The position numbers and the translations under genes are program-made. Source: Periplaneta americana (Eukaryota; Arthropoda; Insecta; Blattodea; Blattidae). Taken from it: 64,000 bases of DNA. The notes below the pieces were generated by a model. That model searched no databases, was not told where the DNA came from, and saw nothing but the letters and a program-made list of their open reading frames with translations. The stretch's first letter is position 1. Each line of letters starts with the position of its first letter. The stretch spans positions 157,144,102-157,208,101 of the forward strand of contig NC_091132.1 of the NCBI RefSeq assembly GCF_040183065.1, read 5' to 3'. Positions 57,500 through 64,000 of the stretch are shown one piece after another.

Positions 57500-57753
57500 T
57501 GGCGTGGTACACGTGTGCGGAGAGATCTGCTGTGTGTATCAAGAACTGGCATTGAAACTGGTAGCACACATATCAAACCCTTTCTCCGACAATTAAACAC
57601 TATGACAAACAATCAGAACACCGAAGCCACTGGTGCAGACCGCGGCGACGACAAGCCACAACTGCCCCACACCTTAAATATTGAAGTGCTACCAGTCTCA
57701 ATGTCAGTTCCTGATACATAGAGCAGATCTCTCCGCACATGTGTACAACGCCA

Positions 57754-57790
57754 CTGAAGATGTCCACCAGAGTAGTGGACGAAACATTTG
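57754..57790 (+). ncRNA. Hammerhead-like core, 57-kb pair, plus strand
   Basis: CTGAAGA (57754-57760), helix II GTCCAC/GTGGAC (6 bp) around CAGAGTA, GAAA (57781-57784), CATTTG. ACAAC upstream (57745-57749) and GTTGT downstream (57791-57795) can form helix I. Confidence 0.65.
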
Positions 57791-57850
57791 GTTGTGACAC
57801 CGACAGACCTCGGGCCTCTAGACCGAAAAATACCCATCCTCTTAAAACTG

Positions 57851-58471
57851 TGTTTTTTTCCACTAAAATTAACACTGTTTTTAGAGAAAATTTATAACAA
57901 AATTGGCATTAAATAGGTATAAGTGATAATGAAAGAATATGACTAGTATCACTTAGGAGTTTTGTGTTATTCAGTGTTTACTCTCTCCTATAAAATTAAA
58001 AAAATAAGGATATATGGCCTTTTACCCAATAACTGATTCAGTTCGCCCCGAGAAATAGACACCAATCACGTCGACTTAAGCAATGAAAGATATTTAAAGA
58101 GAAAAACTACAAGAAACCTAATCAACTTATTTTCTACATCAGGCACAAACCACACGTTATTCACATAATGGCAGACGAATCGAGATTGTCCCCATTCTAC
58201 ACTCGGTTGAACAGTAAATGAGAAGCTGACATGCTAAAAATTACCTGCGGCGATTAAAATATTCAAAATGGATATGATTTAGTGAATGTTCAATCGCAAG
58301 CTCAACCAGAAAAATTGGGTGAAGAAAATTCACAAAGGGCTACAGGATAAAGAAATGGACACCATGAGAGTAACAATCGTACCTCCTAGTCACCAGCATG
58401 TAGTCGCCACATCAGCCAGTAAATAACACACTGAGGGATAGCGACCAACACACTTCGTTAACTGCACTCAC
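57851..58471. other. Intron of the zinc-finger gene; no element recognised
   Basis: AT-rich intronic sequence between the foldback element and the exon. Confidence 0.5.
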
Positions 58472-58609
58472 CTCAGCTTCACTTTTCACGATGGGAAACT
58501 TAATTGGCACAGGCGTTTCATCAGACATCAGCTCTGATTTCATGTTGTTGCTGTTGTCCACACATTCCGTATTGAATTCAGTCATACACGGATTTAATAC
58601 ATCTCCTTC
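58472..58609 (-). CDS. Zinc-finger gene, 5'-most visible coding exon
   Basis: A 138-bp (46-codon) minus-strand exon reads E-G-D-V-L-N-P-C-M-T-E-F-N-T-E-C-V-D-N-S, then M-K-S-E-L-M-S-D-E-T-P-V-P-I and F-P-I-V-K-S-E-A-E. Acceptor TGTGTGTTCCAG and donor GAG|GTGAGTGCAG are canonical, both in phase 0. The acidic, E-T-P-V-P-I and V-K-S-E-x-E repeats are, to my knowledge, typical of the N-terminal part of cockroach C2H2 genes. It is separated from the next exon by a 10.6-kb intron full of mobile elements. The initiating exon was not found to the right. Confidence 0.8.
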
Positions 58610-58789
58610 CTGGAACACACAAATCATAATTATTGTGTAATAGAAGATATGTAGCTGTATGCGAAAAACTAGTGCGTATTTTTAATATCTCTCGAATCTA
58701 TGAGGATTGTTCGGAAAGTAATGTCTCCTATTTATTTTCATAGAAATTACGACAAATAAAAAGAGCATTATAACACAGTTAAATAGAAC

Positions 58790-59310
58790 AATATTAAAGA
58801 TTTTATTAATTTGTCCAACGGAATAATATCTGTAATATTGACAATTAATATTCAAGAAGAAAAATTCGCTCCTGCGCCGGGGATCGAACCCGGGTCCTCG
58901 GTGCCACGTACCAAGCTCTCTGACCAATGAGCTACGCCGAATTCAATCCACAGCACCGGACCGAACTTCCCTCCTTCAATGTTTCCCTTTTGGCCTAACT
59001 CCAAGTTAGGCATATATGTTGAGTTTTATGTCCAAGTGAACTGCCATTATACAAGGGGCGCACTCAGCTGAGTGACTTATTTGGCTGGGATTCCGCAGTT
59101 AAGTGCACAGTAATGTGTACAAAAATATGCACCGCTAGCTATGAGAATATTAAAGATTTTATTAATTTGTCCTACAGAATAATATCTGTAATATTGACAA
59201 TTAATACGAGAAAAATTCTCTCCGGCGCCGGGAATCGAACCAAGGACCCAGGTTCGATCCCTGGCACCGGAGAGAATTTTTCTCCTTAAATATTAATTGT
59301 AAATAGAAAA
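58790..59310 (-). mobile_element. tRNA-headed repeat C, tandem units plus head-to-head hairpin
   Basis: The block ATATTAAAGATTTTATTAAT..GACAATTAATA occurs at about 58793 and 59151 (period about 358 bp). Each is followed by the complement of a tRNA-like head (GCGCCGGG-ATCGAACC). At 59215-59290 two heads face each other across about 9 bp, forming a near-perfect hairpin with arms GAGAAAAATTCTCTCCGGCG. Confidence 0.8.
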
Positions 59311-59319
59311 AGACTTCTG

Positions 59320-59930
59320 ATACATATATTTATTTTGTCACATATTTACCGCCATTTGTTATGCATTTTTGCCAGTGTAAAAATTTAAACTTCCAGAGGC
59401 ATGGCACTTTCTTACAGCTGCGATGACAGCATTCCTGTCTGGAAAATGTTGTTCACGTAGTCCTTCTTTCATAGGTCCAAACAAATGGAAGTCTGAAGGG
59501 GCTAAATCCGGACTATAAGGCGGGTGTAGTAGTACAGTTCAGCCAGATTTAGCAATGCGCTCAATGTTTACTAAACTGGTATGGTGCCTGGAATTAATTT
59601 GTTGCAAGAAAAGATAGTCTTCTTCTCTGGACTGACTCTGCAAATTCGGGCATTCAGCTTAAGAAAATGTTATTTTCGCCTCTGCTGAAACGCACTACTC
59701 ACTGTGCTTGCATTCACTGCACCGTCACTGTAGAACATTAGCATCTGTCAATGGTGCAATGTGTTAGGCAGTGACGAATTGAGTAACACACGTCTGTTTC
59801 GCACGCACCTCTATGAGAGATGCCAATTTAGGTAGACTGCTCTACTTCCGCTATCTGTCACACGACAATTAACTTAGTGTCAAGGTTCAACTTTTACTAC
59901 AACACCAACAACATCCGGTTCCCACGTTAT
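59320..59930 (-). mobile_element. Mariner element remnant
   Basis: Minus-strand sequence holding a mariner transposase C-terminus at its left. To the right, the rest (59560-59930) has no clear coding match, so much of the gene is deleted. The stretch AGGATTGTTCGGAAAGTAAT near 58703 resembles a mariner end; if so, repeat C inserted between it and the gene. Confidence 0.5.
59359..59546 (-). pseudogene. Mariner transposase C-terminus (DD34D type)
   Basis: On the minus strand: V-L-L-H-P-P-Y-S-P-D-L-A-P-S-D-F-H-L-F-G-P, then M-K-E-G-L-R, A-A-V-R-K-C-H-A-S-G-S-L-N-F-Y and TAA (59361-59359). H-P-P-Y-S-P-D-L-A-P-S-D is the mariner motif containing the third catalytic Asp, which is kept. A TGA replaces the Trp expected just upstream (G-x-T-V-L-L). 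The N-terminal two thirds are missing. Confidence 0.85.
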
Positions 59931-59984
59931 ACGTCAACACAAGAAAGTAGAAGGCATTAAGTTCCGAAATATGTAATATTATTA

Positions 59985-61162
59985 CAGTAAAACCCCGATA
60001 AGATTCTGTTCAAAGGATCGGGTATGTACCGCGTATTAGGCAGGTATACTAATTTTGACTTATATACAGTATCTCTTAGCATTTTTCTTTACTGAAATAC
60101 ATGATTCATGAAAGGTAATACAGTATTACTCCATTATGTAATTACTGCTACTGAACGTCAAAGACATTTACAATATGTACTGTACTTAATTCTTTCGAAA
60201 AAAAAAAAGTCATTTATAACTGTTACATCCTTACGACATCGCAGCTGTAGTGACTGAGTTGCGATTTTTTATTTTCGTTCTTAATGTTGATGATGCGATT
60301 CCTAATGAATCAGAGAGTTGTTTCTGATTAAGAGTACTGTTCTCATCACACTTTCGTAAGATTTACAATTTTTTTTTCGACACAGAAAGCGCTTTTTGTA
60401 TAACACGCATTGTAATCACATTCACAGACACTTCAATAAGAAGAGTCCACTGTACGAATGATGGATGTCACTTTCTTGTCGAAAATGAACCAAGACTGTC
60501 AATGCATAGCTTAAGACATATAGTATAGAATGTACACAGAGAGTTATATGGCATTAACACTGATAGTCATTGTCCAGTAATGATCGGAAAATCTCAGTTA
60601 AGCTTTGAGCGCTAAGCATTTCAAACTTTCAATTGCGTCTCCTGCAAAATGTGTTCCAAATGACATCCATCATTCTTGCAGTGGACTCTTCATATACTAA
60701 AGAACAACAAACTGGCCAGCAAAAATTTCCAGAATTTTATTACGGCCGAATGAGGAATGCTGTTTGAGAGAGAGGGTTAGCAAGAGGGTGAGGTATTGTA
60801 ACTGTATGTAGGCTTTAACCACGCAGATAAGGAGTCGAATAGAAAGCGTAACATGAGAGTGGGGTACACTAAGGTATGAAGTATGAAGGTTTAAATGCAC
60901 AGGTAAAGGGTAGAATAGCAATAATTTTCAGGTTAATGGCAGCAGTGAGTTCAATGACCAAGATGTTTCATTGCTGTTACAGTATATCGCTGAAAATTAC
61001 ATCGAAAAGCTTCCACAAAAGTAGCGTATTATGCGGGACTTGAGTGCAACAATCGGGGTATTTTATAAAGGCGTTATGAATGAAATATGCAGGGTCCGGA
61101 CAAAAAAAGTGTATTACATGAGATAGCGTAATAAGCGGGCACATCTTATCGAGGTTTCACTG
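59985..61162. mobile_element. Pogo-type element, internally deleted (1.18 kb)
   Basis: Inverted ends CAGTAAAACCCCGATAAGAT and CAGTGAAACCTCGATAAGAT (two differences in 20) are flanked by TA (59983-59984 and 61163-61164). Inside are a CENP-B-like helix-turn-helix piece (60404-60231, minus) and an inner inverted repeat (about 60436-60472 against 60655-60695). The catalytic domain is absent. Confidence 0.85.
60231..60404 (-). pseudogene. Pogo/Tigger transposase N-terminal DNA-binding piece
   Basis: Minus-strand reading: V-I-Q-K-A-L-S-V-S-K-K-K-L, a TAA where Glu or Lys is usual, then I-L-R-K-C-D-E-N-S-T-L-N-Q-K-Q-L-S-D-S-L-G and I-A-S-S-T-L-R-T-K-I-K-N-R, ending TAA (60233-60231). The L-S-x-x-L-G-I-x-x-S-T-L-x-T-I/K-x-K-N-R pattern is the second and third helix of the psq/CENP-B N-terminal domain that binds transposon ends. 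Only this domain remains. Confidence 0.75.
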
Positions 61163-61313
61163 TACATTCTGAAGTCAATGAATGTACGTATATACATTGC
61201 ACAGTCAGTAATAACATATTTTGATGAAAGGGTTTGTCTAGTGTGATCTTACTGTTCACAGTAGAAAAGTTTTCAGGGCTATCAGGCCATGGTCCGTTGG
61301 TTATGTGACCAAA

Positions 61314-61346
61314 CGTTTCGTTCACTGCTGCAGTGAACATCTTCAG
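61314..61346 (-). ncRNA. Hammerhead-like core, 61-kb pair, minus strand
   Basis: Minus strand CTGAAGA (61346-61340), helix II GTTCACTG/CAGTGAAC (8 bp, loop CAG), GAAA (61319-61316), CGTTTGG. ACCA just upstream and TGGT downstream can form helix I. Confidence 0.65.
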
Positions 61347-61422
61347 TGGTGTAGAGTACTGGTGCGGGTCGTTCTACTGCGCGTGCCGTTGACCAGAACC
61401 GCTGCACCAATACTCTACACCA

Positions 61423-61456
61423 CTGAAGATGTTCACCGCAGCAGTGAACTAAATAT
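61423..61456 (+). ncRNA. Hammerhead-like core, 61-kb pair, plus strand (mutated)
   Basis: CTGAAGA (61423-61429), helix II GTTCAC/GTGAAC, then TAAA (61450-61453) in place of the invariant GAAA, so this one is probably inactive. Confidence 0.6.
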
Positions 61457-61961
61457 TTGGTCACACATCCAACAGACCACGGCCTGATGGCCAGGAAAAC
61501 TTTTCTCCTATTGACGCCGGCCGTGAAAGGCTACACTCGAATATTATGGTTCACAATTCTGTCCATTCTTTAGTGAAGGAGTTGGACACAAAAACATGAT
61601 TCATTCTTTCTCCCCATGTAACTAACAGTCAATGTGAAGATGCTACTGAAGAATGGACGAGGATGGAAAAAGAACTATGAAATAGTTTTTGCGATTAGTC
61701 TCTGAAAAGAGTGGTGACATACTATTTGTCCCAAGAAATAGATATGAAATATGTGGCGTTTTGCTAATGGACTGATTTAATAAGAAAAATTCAAATAAAC
61801 AAAATTAACTGCATTTCCTAGAAGGTGCAAACAACAAGTTTAGACACCTACCAAAGGATTAAGTGAGAGTGACCTCCATTGCATACTGTAGTGCCAATTA
61901 GATTAAAACAGGCATGATAAAAATTATCAGTGGGAATGAAGTCAGTAAAATGTACGATTAA

Positions 61962-63430
61962 GGGCAGTTTTCATAAACGAGACTTTGGATGAAGACTTCC
62001 CAAAGTCGACTTTCGTAGTAAAGTTTAACTTTGTTAAAAGTCCTATTCATTGACTTTGAGTTTGGTAAGTTGAGATTTGACGATCTTGTTCTAATGTTGG
62101 CAATCACAATAACTGCCTTCTAAACTATTTAAATTAATAGATAGTTGAAATAGAGTAGATATTGCCACAATCAAAGCCATCTTTTGTGTCACAAATCAAC
62201 GAAACAATTGAACATCGCTACATATTAAGCGATTGTTAACGGTTTTTGTAGCTTTACATAAGAATAATTCTGTGGCTTGGTTCTAAAAGAGCCAATGTCA
62301 ATCTTTTGCTCTTTCGAGTTATATACACTTTCGAGCTTATTTCGGTCTGTTCTTCCACATACTAAAAGGGCCAATGTCTGCTGCAGTTAATATGGAGGGT
62401 ACAAAACATTCACAAGCCAATGTCATAGGTTCACTGTACAAAATAAGCAAACTTCAAACCCATTTATCTCAAAACTAATATTTTTGACATTGGCCCTTTT
62501 AGAACCAAGCCACAGAATTATTCGAGGGCTTACTGTGAAACTAACGTAAGTACAAAAATTGACATTTTTAGGACTTTACACCAATTGATAATAATTTGTT
62601 GTTCTACTTGGCCACGAAAGATCTTAACTCAGTTCGAGCATAACACAATTCGTAACTAAAAAAGCATGATGGTATATTTCGTCTGAAATAGTATTGCCTG
62701 TTAAAAACATCGATTGTAGTTACATTAGTTTCACATTAATCCCTCATATTATTTCACTGTAAAATGATTTTATTCTGAAGATATAGAAGATGCCACCAAT
62801 GGATTACTATGAAAGGGACATATTACCCTGCTGTCAGTTGGCATAGTTATTTCCTGCATGTCTGCAGAAACTAGTTAAAAATTATTTGAAATCAATATGC
62901 AGAAAACATTATTATGACGACAGCAGGATTATAAATTAACTACATATCCAACTGTATAATCTAACCTTTATAGAATTAAATAATCAAAATCAATATTAAG
63001 CTATCAATCCTTACCGGTACCGGTCGAGTAAAATCGCGATGAAATAAACTGTATTATTTATTGGTGGAACAGATAATCCTTTTTCACTATTCGTCATTGA
63101 AAGCTGATATATGACGAAGATATTTAATACTGTCTATTTAACAAATCTCTACCTTAATTTGAATTTACAATCTATAATAATAGGCTAAGGAACATGCATA
63201 GCTGGAAGTCCTCAATATTCCCGGCAAATTCAACAATTTTCCAAATATCTGCCATTTTCCATATGTCCACGAACGAAAGACAAAGTCAAAGTCCAGATTT
63301 TCGGCGACTTCGAAGTAAAGTCACCATTGAAGTTTACTTTCGTCAAAGTGTCGACTGTGAATAGGAAAATGGTGACTTTATACTTTCCAAAGACAACTTT
63401 GGTCCAAAGTCTCGTCTATGAATACGACCG
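61962..63430. mobile_element. DNA element L (1.47 kb) with GACTTTGG-rich inverted ends
   Basis: The left end GGGCAGTTTTCATAAACGAG and the right end (complement of CTCGTCTATGAATACGACC) share TTCATARACGAGACTTTGG. Inside the ends, CGACTTT and AAGTC blocks recur. It is non-coding and contains MITE G. No target duplication was found. Confidence 0.6.
62270..62515. mobile_element. MITE G, copy 2 (246 bp)
   Basis: Same ends as 12218-12446, flanked by AATT (62266-62269 and 62516-62519). It is slightly longer because of a small insertion near 62310. Nested in element L. Confidence 0.9.
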
Positions 63431-63762
63431 TCAATGTATGATCAGCACTGCAATTTCTATGATAAAATTGGGGACAAAACAAGTGCTGAGGTAGTTGCAG
63501 TGATTTCTGAAGTGAAAATCGTTGGATTTAAAAGGGATTTTTTTGAGGAGATGCAGTTGATCGCATACTTAAGACATAATAAAAGACTAAACCAACGAGT
63601 TAGAAAAAGAAGAATATAGAGCGGCAATGTTGTCCTGTACAGCGCTCTTTGCGGTGCCACCGTGAAACATGGCAGATATGAAGTGCCCATCATTGTAAAA
63701 ATTCGTCTGCTTACAATGTTATGTATACGGAGGCAAGAACTACGAAAAAACAAAGAAAAAAC

Positions 63763-64000
63763 ATGCCTGTTGTATGTGCTGCATATAACTGCAATGTCAA
63801 AAGGAAAAAGACAACTGATACATCATATTTCATGTGAATTTTATTAAGTTAAGTCCATAGTTTTGTTAATTAGCAGCATTTTTTTTCATGCATAAATGTG
63901 TAACAACGTCCGGCATAACATGCGGTGTGTACAGTATTTTTCTTTTCTTGCAGATTCCCTTTGAAAAAAAAGGAACTGCTGAAACAGTGCATAATAAATA
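63763..64000 (+). CDS. THAP-type zinc-finger domain, first two exons (runs off the window)
   Basis: Exon 63763-63833 starts at ATG and reads M-P-V-V-C-A-A-Y-N-C-N-V-K-R-K-K-T-T-D-T-S-Y-F. Donor CAT|GTGAAT and acceptor TTCTTGCAG|AT bound a 120-bp intron (63834-63953). Exon 2 from 63954 continues in phase as I-F-P-L-K-K-K-E-L-L-K-Q-C-I-I-N to the edge. C-x(4)-C near the start, then S-x-F-x-F-P, E-L-L-K-x-x-I form the THAP C2CH DNA-binding fold. The usual Trp (K-Q-W) reads Cys, an unfavourable change, and the later Cys/His lie outside. It could be a host THAP gene or the N-terminus of a P-like transposon; only the N-terminal third of the domain is visible. Confidence 0.6.

Larger units (their letters stand above)
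57395..57850. mobile_element. Foldback element with two hammerhead-like cores
   Basis: Inverted arms of about 170 bp (57410-57580 and 57680-57845) share CGGTGT-ACAACCAAATGTTTCG, the hammerhead-like cores, GTGTGCGGAGAGATCTGC and ACTGGTAGCAC. The outer left part CTTTCATGGCCGGCGTTGAT resembles the right flank of the 61.3-kb locus (about 61515). A Penelope-type terminal repeat pair without coding sequence is the likely nature. Confidence 0.75.
61262..61515. mobile_element. Foldback element with two hammerhead-like cores, 61-kb copy
   Basis: Arms of about 90 bp (61274-61365 and 61405-61495) share CAGGCC-TGGTC, TGTGACCAAA-TTT, the cores and TGGTGTAGAGTA. A short unpaired centre separates them. The right flank CTCCTATTGACGCCGGCCGT matches the outer part of the 57-kb copy in inverse. 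Confidence 0.8.

Overview
The window looks like a gene-poor, AT-rich piece of an insect nuclear genome. It has spliced exons with GT/AG borders, a C2H2 zinc-finger gene, many non-LTR (LINE) fragments, tRNA-derived SINEs with target-site duplications, Tc1/mariner, pogo, P-like, Penelope and tyrosine-recombinase elements, and microsatellites. The LINE fragments carrying R-R-L-R-W-A-G-H-V-A-R-M and the SINE family found with them suggest a cockroach or termite (Blattodea). That assignment is from memory of such families and is not proven here.

There are two supportable host-type genes. (1) A minus-strand C2H2 zinc-finger gene has three visible coding exons, 58609-58472, 47875-47793 and 44953-43135. 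All splice sites and phases agree, the introns are 10.6 and 2.8 kb, and there are 19 intact fingers made from a 4-finger (336-bp) block. More fingers follow, but they are frameshifted and decayed, and a 1-kb element with inverted ends splits them. The start codon lies upstream, possibly beyond the window. (2) A THAP-type zinc-finger domain begins on the plus strand at 63763 with a 120-bp intron and runs off the right edge; it could also belong to a transposon.

Layout: 1-1.7 kb, a decayed transposase-like gene. 2.8-7.2 kb, a transposase N-terminus, two copies of an element with a tyrosine-recombinase C-terminus (one holding an 84-bp piggyBac-type MITE), a LINE scrap and two SINEs. 7.2-10.4 kb, a nearly complete but dead CR1/L2-like LINE. 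10.5-12.6 kb, MITE and SINE copies. 13.0-19.1 kb, a possible foldback element whose ends are arrays of a ~130-bp repeat in opposite orientation. 19.3-22.7 kb, a hairpin, a dimer repeat and a 2.25-kb element with inverted ends. 22.8-36.5 kb, YqaJ-nuclease gene remains and a large inverted duplication of a P-like transposase element. 36.5-41.3 kb, mostly featureless AT-rich DNA. 41.3-45.0 kb, the zinc-finger exon and its decayed tail. 45.2-53.1 kb, LINE, SINE and tRNA-headed inverted or tandem repeats inside the gene's introns. 53.1-61.5 kb, a Penelope-like element, three pairs of hammerhead-ribozyme-like cores, a dead Tc1/mariner transposase, the 5'-most visible zinc-finger exon, a mariner remnant and a pogo remnant. 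62-64 kb, a MITE nested in another element, then the THAP exons.

The most interesting signal is the set of six hammerhead-like cores. They occur as outward-facing pairs in three foldback loci (54.05-54.27, 57.47-57.80 and 61.31-61.46 kb), with helix II sequences that differ but stay paired. Nearly all transposon genes here are broken. No bacterial gene, CRISPR array, rRNA gene or credible functional tRNA gene was seen.
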